NCBI RefSeq assembly: GCF_001513675.1
Contig: NZ_CP013859.1
Coordinates: 1,799,081-1,863,080, forward strand
Length of the DNA: 64,000 nucleotides
Source of the DNA: Microbacterium sp. XT11
GTDB lineage: Bacteria; Actinomycetota; Actinomycetes; Actinomycetales; Microbacteriaceae
Direction of reading: 5' to 3'
The notes under the pieces are model-generated. The model saw only the letters and a list, made by a program, of their open reading frames with translations. It did not search any database and was not told the origin of the DNA. The translations under genes and the position numbers were made by a program. This document shows positions 24,936 through 32,612 of this stretch, piece after piece (position 1 is the stretch's first letter; each line of letters starts with the position of its first letter).

Positions 24936-25706
24936 TCAGCGCCCCCGGAACTCGGGTCTCCGCTTCTCCTGGAACGCCGCGAAGCCCTCCCGGTAGTCGT
25001 CGGTGTCGCACAGCGCCGCCTGCGTGCGGTTCTCGAGGGCCACCGAGTCCCATAGGGTCATCCGCTCGTCACGCATCCGCGCGATCAGCCGCTTGCTCGC
25101 CAGGAAGGCGGCCGTCGCGCCGTGCGCGGCTCGTGCCGCGGCATCCGTCGTCTCGCGCTCCACGTCGTCGTCGGGGAACACGCGCGAGAACAGCCCGGAC
25201 TGCACCGCCTCCGTCCCGGTCATCAGCCGCCCGGTGTAGATGAGATCGAGCGCCTTGTGCGCGCCGAGGCGGTCGAGGAACAACGCATGGCCGCCGGAGT
25301 CCAGCGTCGCGCCGAGCGCGGCGAACGGTGATCCGATCTTCGCGGACTCGGCGACGTACACGACGTCCGTCGCGATGAGCAGACCGAGGCCCACGCCAAG
25401 GCACGCCCCGTGCGCGGCGGCGAAGGTCGGGGCGGGGAACCGCGACATCCGCTGCAGCAGCGGCGTGACCAGTCCGTCGAGGTATCCGATCACGTCGTCC
25501 TCGCGCGGGTCGACCCCGGAGATGTCGCGGCCGGCGCAGAACGCCCTCCCCTCGCCGCGCAGCACGAGGGCGCGGACGCCGGCGGCCTCGGCCTCGGCGT
25601 ACGCCGCCCCGAGCTCGGCGATGGCCTGCTCGTCGAGCGCGTTCAGCTTCGCCGGAGCGTTCAGGACGACGGTGGCGACGCCGTCGGACAGGGTCAGCTC
25701 GATCAT
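24936..25706 (-). CDS. paaG: enoyl-CoA hydratase/isomerase, PaaG-like (epoxyphenylacetyl-CoA isomerase)
   Basis: A 256-residue crotonase-fold protein. The oxyanion-hole segments are GRAFCAGRDISG and AHGACLGVGLGLLIATD. The catalytic-type Asp of PaaG is present in ALGATLDSGG where hydratases have Glu, and the C-terminus DYREGFAAFQEKRRPEFRG matches PaaG ends. It would isomerise ring-1,2-epoxyphenylacetyl-CoA to the oxepin. It is the last gene after paaABCDE, 12 bases from the paaE stop with GGAG upstream. A generic beta-oxidation hydratase is the alternative. Confidence 0.78.
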   Translation of the reverse strand: MIELTLSDGVATVVLNAPAKLNALDEQAIAELGAAYAEAEAAGVRALVLRGEGRAFCAGRDISGVDPREDDVIGYLDGLVTPLLQRMSRFPAPTFAAAHGACLGVGLGLLIATDVVYVAESAKIGSPFAALGATLDSGGHALFLDRLGAHKALDLIYTGRLMTGTEAVQSGLFSRVFPDDDVERETTDAAARAAHGATAAFLASKRLIARMRDERMTLWDSVALENRTQAALCDTDDYREGFAAFQEKRRPEFRGR

Positions 25707-25718
25707 CGGACGCTCCGC

Positions 25719-26885
25719 TCAGACGTCGTAGTCGACCACGAGGCGGTCGCTCGTGGGGTGGGACTGGCAGGTGAGCACGTAGCCGCGCTCGAGCTCGTCC
25801 GGCTCCAGCGCGTAGTTCTCGGTCATCGTGACGCTGCCCTCGATGACGCGGGCCCGGCACGTGCCGCACACGCCGCCTGCGCAGGCGAACGGGGCGTCGG
25901 GTCGCACGCGCAGCGCGGCGTTGAGCACCGACTCATGCGCGTCGACCGGACTCTCGACGGTCGAGGAGACGCCGTCGAGGCTGATCTCGATCCGCACAGT
26001 CTTCTCGCCCTCGCGCACCGTCACGGGTCTCGCGGTGCGCAGCGGCTCGTCGCCGGTCGTGAAGAGCTCGAAGCGGATGTGCTCGCGGGAGACGCCGACG
26101 TCGGCGAGGACCTCGCGGCACAGGTCGACGAGAGACAGCGGGCCGCAGAGGAACCACTCGTCGACGTCGGACGGGTCGATCAGCACCCGCAGGATGGTCC
26201 GCAACTTCGGCTCGTCGATGCGGCCGGACAGGAGCGGGGCCGTCCGTTGCTCGCGCGAGAGCACGTGGTGCAGCGTGAGGCGGGTCGGATAGCGGTCCTT
26301 GAGGTCGGCCAGATCCTCCAGGAACATCACGTCGAGCGTCGAGCGGTTGGTGTAGAGCAGCGTGAACCTCGACGTCTCGGAGCGCGAGAGCACCGTGTGG
26401 GCGAGCGCCATGAGCGGGGTGATGCCGGAGCCGGCCGCGATGCCGACGACGTGCCGGTGGTCGAGATCGGGCAGCGCCGAGGTGAAGGTGCCCTGAGGGC
26501 TCATCACGTCGATGCGGAAGCCGGGGTGCAGTCCCGTCTGCGCCCAGGTGGAGAAGAGTCCGCCCTCGTCGCGCTTCACCGCGACGCTCAGGCGCGTGGG
26601 CTGCCCGTCGCCACGGTGCTCCGGCGGCCGGCACAGCGAGTACGAGCGGCGCACCTCCACGCCGTCCAGCGTCGTGCGCAGGGCGACGTACTGGCCCGGC
26701 AGGTGGTCGTACTCGTCGGCCAGCTCCGGCGGGACGGTGAAGGTGACCTCGACCGAATCCTCGGTGAGGGGGCGCACCTCCTCGACCGTCAGGGTGTGGA
26801 AGCGTGCACGCGTGCGAGGGGTCGCCGAGGTCTGCCGGGGAGCGGATGCCGCGGAGGGGCGCTCCGCCGATGTGAAGAGGGACAT
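25719..26885 (-). CDS. paaE: 1,2-phenylacetyl-CoA epoxidase, reductase subunit PaaE
   Basis: A 388-residue NADPH reductase that feeds electrons to the PaaABC diiron oxygenase. The FAD-binding motif RRSYSLC lies near residue 90, the NAD(P)-binding GIAAGSGITPLMALA near 135, and the C-terminal plant-type 2Fe-2S ferredoxin domain has Cys in CAGGVCGTCRARV and the fourth in YVLTCQSHP. The ATG at 26885 shares one base with the paaD stop (TGATG). Confidence 0.94.
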   Translation of the reverse strand: MSLFTSAERPSAASAPRQTSATPRTRARFHTLTVEEVRPLTEDSVEVTFTVPPELADEYDHLPGQYVALRTTLDGVEVRRSYSLCRPPEHRGDGQPTRLSVAVKRDEGGLFSTWAQTGLHPGFRIDVMSPQGTFTSALPDLDHRHVVGIAAGSGITPLMALAHTVLSRSETSRFTLLYTNRSTLDVMFLEDLADLKDRYPTRLTLHHVLSREQRTAPLLSGRIDEPKLRTILRVLIDPSDVDEWFLCGPLSLVDLCREVLADVGVSREHIRFELFTTGDEPLRTARPVTVREGEKTVRIEISLDGVSSTVESPVDAHESVLNAALRVRPDAPFACAGGVCGTCRARVIEGSVTMTENYALEPDELERGYVLTCQSHPTSDRLVVDYDV

Positions 26886-27394
26886 CAGTGCACCTTGAAG
26901 TGGTCGAAGGGCTCGAGGCAGGCGCGGCATTCGTAGAGCGCCTTGCACGAGGTGGACCCGAAGCGCGAGACCTCTCGGGTGTCGAGCGATCCGCAGCGGG
27001 GGCAGCGCACGCTGAGCGTCAGGCGGATCGGCCCCGCTCCCACCGCCGCCCGGCCGGTGGGCGGGGCGATGCCGTACTCCGCGAGCTTGCGCTTGCCTGC
27101 ATCCGTCATCCAGTCGGTCGTCCAGGCGGGCGAGAGCACGAGGCGCACGTCGACCCGGGCGAATCCGGCGGCGGTGAGCGCGAGGATGACGTCGTCGCGG
27201 ATGGCATCCATCGCCGGGCAGCCGCTGTAGGTGGGCGTGATGTCGACGCGCACCATGTCACCGTCGACCTCGACCGCGCGGAGCACGCCCAGGTCTTCGA
27301 TCGTGAGCACGGGCACCTCGGGGTCGGCGACGGATGCGGCGATCCGCCAGGCGGCGTCCTCGGCCACCGGTCCCTGAGCCCGTCGAGCGGTCAC
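26885..27394 (-). CDS. paaD: 1,2-phenylacetyl-CoA epoxidase subunit PaaD
   Basis: A 169-residue accessory protein: DUF59/MIP18-like domain (IASVADPEVPVLTIEDLGVL; YSGCPAMDAIRDDV) and a C-terminal zinc-ribbon (RCPRCGS...YECRACLEPFDHFK). PaaD is thought to mature the iron centre of the complex. No ATG is available in the conserved region. The start was taken as GTG 27394, which overlaps the paaC stop by GTGA and gives the usual length. Confidence 0.93.
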   Translation of the reverse strand: MTARRAQGPVAEDAAWRIAASVADPEVPVLTIEDLGVLRAVEVDGDMVRVDITPTYSGCPAMDAIRDDVILALTAAGFARVDVRLVLSPAWTTDWMTDAGKRKLAEYGIAPPTGRAAVGAGPIRLTLSVRCPRCGSLDTREVSRFGSTSCKALYECRACLEPFDHFKVH

Positions 27395-28230
27395 CACGTC
27401 GCCCCCGGGTGCCGTCGTGCGAGCACCTGCATCTCGGCGAGGATGTGGCCGAACGGCGTGGAGTGCGAGCCGCGGCGCCCTCCCGCCGACGACGAGGCCA
27501 CGGTGGGGACCTCGAGCTCCGCCTCGGCGAACACGGTGTCCACGACCCTGTCGAACGCCGCACGCAGCGACGACGGCCGGACTGCCGCGTCGCCGAGCCG
27601 GTCGATGAGAGGCTCGTCGCGGAAGAGCTCGTCGACGTAGGGCCACACGTCGGCCACCGCGCGGATGATGCGCCGCCGTGACTCGTCTGTGCCGCCGGCC
27701 AGGCGCAGCATCCACTGGACTGCATGGTCGCGGTGATAGTCGACCTCCTTGACAGCCTTCTCGGCGATCGCGGCGAGCGTCTCGTCTGTGCTCGACCGCA
27801 GGGCCGAGTGCAGCTCGAACATGTACGTCGACGCCACGAACTGCCGGGCGATCGTCTGCGCGAAGTCGCCGTTGGGCTGCTCCACGAGCCAGCAGCTGCG
27901 GAAGTCAGGCTCGTCGCGGAAGTACGCGAGGTCGTCTTCGCTGCGGCCGTCGTAGGAGCCGGCGTAGTGCAGCAGCGAGCGGGCGTGCCCCAGCAGATCG
28001 AGGGCGATGTTGGCGAGCGCGACGTCCTCCTCCAGCTCGGGTGCGCGGGAGATCCAGGCGCCGAGCTGCTGGGAGAGGATGAGGGCGTCGTCGCCCAGCC
28101 ACAGCGCGTACTCCGCGACGTCGGCGGATGCCGCGACCGCCCCGGTGCCCGCGAGCTCCTCGCTGAGCACGAGCTGGTCGACCGAGACGTCTCCGTGGAC
28201 GTCGCCCCGGACCTCGTCGTGGGCGCTCAC
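27391..28230 (-). CDS. paaC: 1,2-phenylacetyl-CoA epoxidase structural subunit PaaC
   Basis: A 279-residue ferritin-like helical subunit that pairs with PaaA and stabilises it without its own diiron site. Family stretches include YALWLGDDALILSQQLGAWI, ALDLLGHARSLLHYAG and EVDYHRDHAVQWMLRLAGGT. It starts at GTG 28230, overlapping the paaB stop (GTGA). The C-terminal 40 residues include a Ser/Gly-rich linker before the end. Confidence 0.93.
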   Translation of the reverse strand: MSAHDEVRGDVHGDVSVDQLVLSEELAGTGAVAASADVAEYALWLGDDALILSQQLGAWISRAPELEEDVALANIALDLLGHARSLLHYAGSYDGRSEDDLAYFRDEPDFRSCWLVEQPNGDFAQTIARQFVASTYMFELHSALRSSTDETLAAIAEKAVKEVDYHRDHAVQWMLRLAGGTDESRRRIIRAVADVWPYVDELFRDEPLIDRLGDAAVRPSSLRAAFDRVVDTVFAEAELEVPTVASSSAGGRRGSHSTPFGHILAEMQVLARRHPGATW

Positions 28231-28535
28231 AGGTGCGGCACCCCCTCGGATGCCGTGTAGTACACGGCGTGCCGGTAGTTCTTGCCCGCAGGGCTCTCGA
28301 AGTAGGCGCCCTTCGCGTCGGGGTCGCTCGTGATGATGGCGTCGGCGGGCACCGCCCAGATCGACACGCCCTCGCCGCGGCGGGTGTACAGATCGCGCGC
28401 GTTGCGGATCGCCATCTCGGCATCCGGAGCGTGCAGGGATCCGACGTGCACATGGCTGAGTCCGCGGTTGGCGCGCACGAAGACCTCCCACAGGGGCCAG
28501 GGCTCGCGGGCGTCGGCGCCGGGCGTCGTCATCAT
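28227..28535 (-). CDS. paaB: 1,2-phenylacetyl-CoA epoxidase subunit PaaB
   Basis: A 102-residue subunit, normal size for PaaB, needed for assembly and activity of the epoxidase. It contains [39 protein letters not shown] and IWAVPADAI, all typical. The start ATG at 28535 (followed directly by a second ATG) overlaps the paaA stop by ATGA. Confidence 0.94.
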   Translation of the reverse strand: MMTTPGADAREPWPLWEVFVRANRGLSHVHVGSLHAPDAEMAIRNARDLYTRRGEGVSIWAVPADAIITSDPDAKGAYFESPAGKNYRHAVYYTASEGVPHL

Positions 28536-29503
28536 GCCACCGCCTTCGCCGCCTGCTTGCGGGCGTACTCCGCCGCCGCCTCGCGCACCCAGGCGCCCTC
28601 CTCGTGCGCGGTGCGGCGGCGTTCGAGCCGCTCGGCGTTGCACGGGCCATTCCCCTTGAGCACCTCGAAGAACTCGTCCCAGTCGATCTCGCCCATGTCG
28701 TACCGCCCTGCCTGCTCGTTCCACCTCAGTTCCGGGTCCGGGAGGGTGACTCCGAGGATCTCGGCCTGCGGCACGAGCATCCCCACGAAGCGCTGGCGCA
28801 GCTCGTCGTTGGAGAAGCGCTTGATCTTCCACTTCATCGACTGGGCCGAGTTCGGCGACTGGTCGTCGGGCGGCCCGAACATCGCCAGGCTCGGCCAGTA
28901 CCAGCGGTTCACGGCATCCTGCGCCATCTGCCGCTGCTCCTCGGTGCCGCGCATGAGCGTCAGCAGGATCTCGAAGCCCTGACGCTGGTGGAACGATTCC
29001 TCTTTGCAGATGCGCACCATGGCGCGTCCGTACGGGCCGTACGACGCACGGCACAGCGGCACCTGGTTGCAGATGGCCGCGCCGTCGACGAGCCAGCCGA
29101 TCGCTCCCATGTCGGCCCAGGTCGGGGTGGGGTAGTTGAAGATCGAGGAGTACTTGGCCGTGCCGCTGATGAGCTGGTCCATCATCTCTTCGCGCGTGAT
29201 GCCGAGCGTCTGCGCGGCGGAGTAGAGGTAGAGCCCGTGGCCGGCCTCGTCTTGCACCTTTGCCATGAGGATCGCCTTGCGCTTGAGGCTCGGCGCCCGG
29301 GTGATCCAGTTGCCTTCCGGCTGCATGCCGATGATCTCCGAGTGCGCGTGCTGCGAGATCTGGCGGATGAGCGTCTTGCGATACCCCTCGGGCATCCAGT
29401 CCCGGGGCTCGATGCGCTGCTCGTTCGCGATGAGCTCGTCGAACAGGCGCTCCTCGGGCGACGGCTCGGACTCGACGAGGGAGAGGTCTGCGGGACTGGT
29501 CAT
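28532..29503 (-). CDS. paaA: 1,2-phenylacetyl-CoA epoxidase catalytic subunit PaaA
   Basis: A 323-residue diiron oxygenase that epoxidises the ring of phenylacetyl-CoA. Metal-ligand motifs are visible as [11 protein letters not shown] and [11 protein letters not shown] (E-X2-H pairs), and substrate-region [16 protein letters not shown] is present. Start 29503 was preferred over 29527 because GAGGAG lies about eight bases upstream of it, while the upstream ATG has no ribosome site. It is the first gene of the paaABCDE-G operon and has a PaaR-like operator at 29535-29552. Confidence 0.95.
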   Translation of the reverse strand: MTSPADLSLVESEPSPEERLFDELIANEQRIEPRDWMPEGYRKTLIRQISQHAHSEIIGMQPEGNWITRAPSLKRKAILMAKVQDEAGHGLYLYSAAQTLGITREEMMDQLISGTAKYSSIFNYPTPTWADMGAIGWLVDGAAICNQVPLCRASYGPYGRAMVRICKEESFHQRQGFEILLTLMRGTEEQRQMAQDAVNRWYWPSLAMFGPPDDQSPNSAQSMKWKIKRFSNDELRQRFVGMLVPQAEILGVTLPDPELRWNEQAGRYDMGEIDWDEFFEVLKGNGPCNAERLERRRTAHEEGAWVREAAAEYARKQAAKAVA

Positions 29504-29534
29504 CTTCGACTCCTCGGCATCGGTCATCTTTACT

Positions 29535-29552
29535 GACCGCTCGTTTGGTAAT
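29535..29552. promoter_or_regulatory. candidate PaaR operator upstream of paaA
   Basis: GACCGCTCGTTTGGTAAT differs at only three of 18 positions from the site at 37498-37515 between the thiolase operon and paaR. The shared pattern GACCG(A/C)TCGTT(C/T)(A/G)GTAAT is partly palindromic (ACYGANCGNTCRGT), as expected for TetR-type PaaR. Its position 32 bases before the paaA start fits repression. Confidence 0.75.
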
Positions 29553-29590
29553 TCTGGCACAGCGGGATGCCGCGCGCAAGGAACCGGCGT

Positions 29591-30010
29591 TCAGCGTGAG
29601 CGGGAGATGAGCTCGAGGAGGGCGAGGCCGTAGGCCTCTGCGGGGTCGGGATGCTCGAACCGACAGGTCTCGCCGGCGATCTCGATCTGCACGGCGAAGG
29701 CGTCGGGCAGACGCACGAGGGAACGGAACGTCCCACGCAGCAGGTCGCGCAACTGATCCTCACGGGGGAGCCACACCGCGTCGGCGAGGGTGACGGCGTC
29801 GAGGGCCCACTCCGTGGTGCCGTTGAAGGCGAGGTCCGTGCCGCTCGGCGTCTGCCGCGCCTCGATCGTCATCTCGCTGACCGTGAAGACGTCGGCCTCG
29901 GCCTCGAGCTCGACGTCGTCGGGGAGGTCGAGCTGGAAGCGGTCGCCCTCGGCGGGGTGCCAGACCAGTCCCGCGTCGCGCAGTGCGATGGCGAGCTCTC
30001 GGGTGATCAT
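29591..30010 (-). CDS. conserved actinobacterial hypothetical protein
   Basis: A 139-residue acidic soluble protein with no signal or membrane segment. It begins MITRELAIALRDAGLVWHPA and contains a beta-rich middle (DVELEAEADVFTVSEMTIE) and LREDQLRDLLRG-like region (LPREDQLRDLLRGTFRSLVR). I recall close relatives annotated, doubtfully, as CpaE-like, but there is no P-loop or receiver domain here. Function unknown. TACGCT (30022-30017) six bases before the ATG indicates a leaderless transcript; GGAGGG is too close to act as a ribosome site. Divergent from recQ. Confidence 0.7.
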   Translation of the reverse strand: MITRELAIALRDAGLVWHPAEGDRFQLDLPDDVELEAEADVFTVSEMTIEARQTPSGTDLAFNGTTEWALDAVTLADAVWLPREDQLRDLLRGTFRSLVRLPDAFAVQIEIAGETCRFEHPDPAEAYGLALLELISRSR

Positions 30011-30016
30011 CCCTCC

Positions 30017-30022
30017 AGCGTA
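30017..30022 (-). promoter_or_regulatory. candidate -10 hexamer, leaderless gene
   Basis: TACGCT on the minus strand ends six bases before the ATG at 30010, placing the transcription start on the start codon. One of about a dozen genes in the window with this geometry. Confidence 0.4.
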
Positions 30023-30088
30023 GGCGGCGCCGGTCGCGGCCGGGCGGCTCGCCGGTCGATGTCGGTCGTGTGAGGCAGAGTGGAGGGC

Positions 30089-32188
30089 ATGAGTTCCACC
30101 ACCGCCGGCATCCGCGACGAGGCGCTCGCCGCGCTCCGAGAGCTCGTCGGGCGCGCCGACGCCGTCTTCCACGACGGGCAGTACGAGGCGATCGAGGCGC
30201 TGGTCGAGCGCCGCCGCCGCGCGCTCGTCGTGCAGCGCACGGGCTGGGGCAAATCGGCGGTGTACTTCGTGGCCACCCTTCTGCTGCGGCGCCAGGGGAC
30301 GGGGCCCACGGTGCTCGTGTCGCCGCTGCTGGCCCTCATGCGCGACCAGATCGCGGCCGCTGAGCGCGCGGGGGTGCGAGCCGTCGCCATCAACTCCACG
30401 AACGCGCACGAATGGTCCGACGTGCTCGCGCAGCTCGATCGCGACGAGGTCGACGTGCTGCTCGTGTCGCCCGAGCGTCTGAACAATCCGTCGTTCCGCG
30501 AGGAGCAGCTGCCCGCGCTCGTCCGGCGGCTCGGGATGCTCGTCGTCGACGAGGCCCACTGCATCAGCGACTGGGGCCATGACTTCCGCCCCGACTATCG
30601 ACGGCTGCGCGACCTCATCGCGCAGATGCCGGCCGACGTGCCGGTGCTGGCCACGACCGCCACCGCGAACAGCCGCGTCGTCGCCGACGTCGCCGAACAG
30701 CTCGGGGGAGAGGCGTCGGGTGTGCTCACGATCCGCGGCCCGCTCGCGCGGGCATCGCTGCGGCTCGGGGGGCTGCGACTGCCCGACTCCGCGAGCCGGC
30801 TGGCCTGGTTGCTGAGCCACCTCGAAGACCTGCCCGGCTCCGGCATCATCTACACCCTCACGGTCGCCGCCGCCGTCGACACGGCGCGCCTGCTGCGCGA
30901 GCACCGCCACGAGGTGCGCGCCTACACGGGACAGACGGACGCCGACGAGCGGGCCGAGTCCGAGGCGATGCTGAAGCGCAACGAGGTCAAGGCGCTCATC
31001 GCAACGAGCGCCCTGGGAATGGGGTTCGACAAGCCCGACCTCGGCTTCGTCGTACATCTCGGCGCGCCGTCGTCGCCCGTGGCCTACTACCAGCAGGTGG
31101 GCCGCGCCGGGCGCGCGAGCGAGAGCGCCGATGTGCTTCTGCTGCCGGGAGCGGAGGACCGCGACATCTGGCACTACTTCGCCACCGCGTCGATGCCAGA
31201 CCAGGGTCGCGCCGAGCGGGTGCTGGCGGCGCTGGGCGACGCTCCCGTGTCGACGCCGGCGCTCGAGGCTGTGGTCGACATCCGCCGCACACCGCTCGAG
31301 CTGCTGCTGAAGGTGCTCGACGTCGACGGCGCGGTGCGTCGGGTGCAGGGCGGTTGGATCGCCACGGGGGTGCCCTGGGTCTACGACGCCGAACGATACG
31401 AGCGCATCGCGGCCGAGCGCGTGGCCGAGCAGCAGAGCATGCTCGACTACGAGCAGACCGGCGGATGCCGCATGGAGTTCCTGCAGCGCGCGCTCGACGA
31501 TGACACCGCCGCACCCTGCGGTCGGTGCGACAACTGCGCCGGGGCGTGGTTCCCCCGCGAGATCGCCGCCGCAGCGCAGCAGACGGCGGCCACGTCGATC
31601 GACCGCGTCGGCGTGCCGATCGAGCCCCGACGTGCGTGGCCGACCGGAGCCGACCGGCTCGGAGTGCCGGTGAAGGGCCGCATCCCGCCGGGCGAACAGG
31701 CCTCGGAAGGACGAGCGCTCGCACGGTTGACCGATCTCGGCTGGGGCGGCGCGCTGCGCGAGCTGTTCGGTGCCGGTGCCGCCGACACCGCGGTGCCGCC
31801 GCAGCTCCTCACCGCGTGCGTGCGGGTGCTCGCCGACTGGGGGTGGGAGCGGCGGCCGGTCGCCGTCGTGTCGATGCCCTCGCGGTCGCGCCCGCAGCTC
31901 GTCGGGTCGCTCGTCCGTGGCATCGCCGAGATCGGCCGACTGCCGTACCTGGGCGAGCTGGGTCTCGTCGACGGAGGTCCGACCGGTCAGCCGGGCGGCA
32001 ACAGCGCGTTCCGCCTCGCGGGGCTGTGGGATCGGCTGACCGCCGACGGGCTCGACGTGCCAGACGGGCCGGTGCTGCTCGTCGACGACCAGGCCGACAG
32101 CCGTTGGACTCTCGCGATCGCGGCCCGAGCGCTGCGTCGCGCGGGTGCGACCGAGGTGCTGCCGTTCGTGCTCGCCCTCCGCGGCTGA
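30089..32188 (+). CDS. recQ: RecQ-family DNA helicase with C-terminal phosphoribosyltransferase-like domain
   Basis: A 699-residue helicase. The RecQ core has FHDGQYEAIEAL, Walker A TGWGKS (residues 51-56), VVDEAHCISDWGHDFRPDY (DEAH at 154-157), TATANSRV and QVGRAGRA. A zinc-type Cys set follows (GGCRMEF, PCGRCDNC). Instead of an HRDC domain, the last 120 residues look like a type I PRTase with VLLVDDQADSRWTLA (DD at 666-667) in place of the PRPP loop. The role would be recombination or fork repair, with an unknown second function. ATG 30089 was chosen because CAGAGT (30076-30081) precedes it by seven bases; GTG 30080 is possible. Confidence 0.9.
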   Translation: MSSTTAGIRDEALAALRELVGRADAVFHDGQYEAIEALVERRRRALVVQRTGWGKSAVYFVATLLLRRQGTGPTVLVSPLLALMRDQIAAAERAGVRAVAINSTNAHEWSDVLAQLDRDEVDVLLVSPERLNNPSFREEQLPALVRRLGMLVVDEAHCISDWGHDFRPDYRRLRDLIAQMPADVPVLATTATANSRVVADVAEQLGGEASGVLTIRGPLARASLRLGGLRLPDSASRLAWLLSHLEDLPGSGIIYTLTVAAAVDTARLLREHRHEVRAYTGQTDADERAESEAMLKRNEVKALIATSALGMGFDKPDLGFVVHLGAPSSPVAYYQQVGRAGRASESADVLLLPGAEDRDIWHYFATASMPDQGRAERVLAALGDAPVSTPALEAVVDIRRTPLELLLKVLDVDGAVRRVQGGWIATGVPWVYDAERYERIAAERVAEQQSMLDYEQTGGCRMEFLQRALDDDTAAPCGRCDNCAGAWFPREIAAAAQQTAATSIDRVGVPIEPRRAWPTGADRLGVPVKGRIPPGEQASEGRALARLTDLGWGGALRELFGAGAADTAVPPQLLTACVRVLADWGWERRPVAVVSMPSRSRPQLVGSLVRGIAEIGRLPYLGELGLVDGGPTGQPGGNSAFRLAGLWDRLTADGLDVPDGPVLLVDDQADSRWTLAIAARALRRAGATEVLPFVLALRG

Positions 32189-32221
32189 GGGTGCTCCGCG
32201 ACCGCTCCGCACCGCGGAGGG
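32175..32221. terminator. bidirectional terminator hairpin between recQ and paaI
   Basis: CCCTCCGCGG (32175-32184) and CCGCGGAGGG (32212-32221) are perfect 10-base complements. The stem starts in the last codons of recQ, its loop contains the recQ stop, and its right arm touches the paaI stop at 32225-32223. The genes converge here, so it probably ends both transcripts. Confidence 0.6.
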
Positions 32222-32222
32222 G

Positions 32223-32612
32223 CTAATCGGCCGTGCGGTTCGTGGTGAGCGAGCGACCGCGGAACTCGGCCACGACGTCGCCGGTCTCATCGGTCACCGT
32301 GACGTCATAGAGCCCGCTGCGACCGCTGACGACGCGCCGCACGGCGGTCGCCGTGAGCACCTGGCCCGCGCCGGTCGACTTCAGGAAGGTGATGTCGGCA
32401 CCGGCCGCGACGGTGATCCGGTCGTCCTCGTTGCAGGCGATCGCGAAGGCCGTGTCGGCGAGCGCGAACACGAGCCCGCCGTGGGTGATGGCGAAGCCGT
32501 TCAGCATGTCGTCGCGCACCGTCATCGACACGACGGCGCGACCCGGCTCGTCGAGTTCCACGGCGATGCCGAGCATGGCCGAGGCCGCGTCTCGGCGCAT
32601 CATCTCCCTCAT
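32223..32612 (-). CDS. paaI: hydroxyphenylacetyl-CoA thioesterase PaaI
   Basis: A 129-residue hotdog-fold thioesterase. The catalytic region is AITHGGLVFALADTAFAIAC, with the PaaI-type Asp. It rescues CoA from dead-end phenylacetyl-CoA ring-hydroxylated products. It overlaps the paaZ stop by ATGA, the last gene of the thiolase-paaF-paaH-paaZ-paaI operon. Confidence 0.92.
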   Translation of the reverse strand: MREMMRRDAASAMLGIAVELDEPGRAVVSMTVRDDMLNGFAITHGGLVFALADTAFAIACNEDDRITVAAGADITFLKSTGAGQVLTATAVRRVVSGRSGLYDVTVTDETGDVVAEFRGRSLTTNRTAD

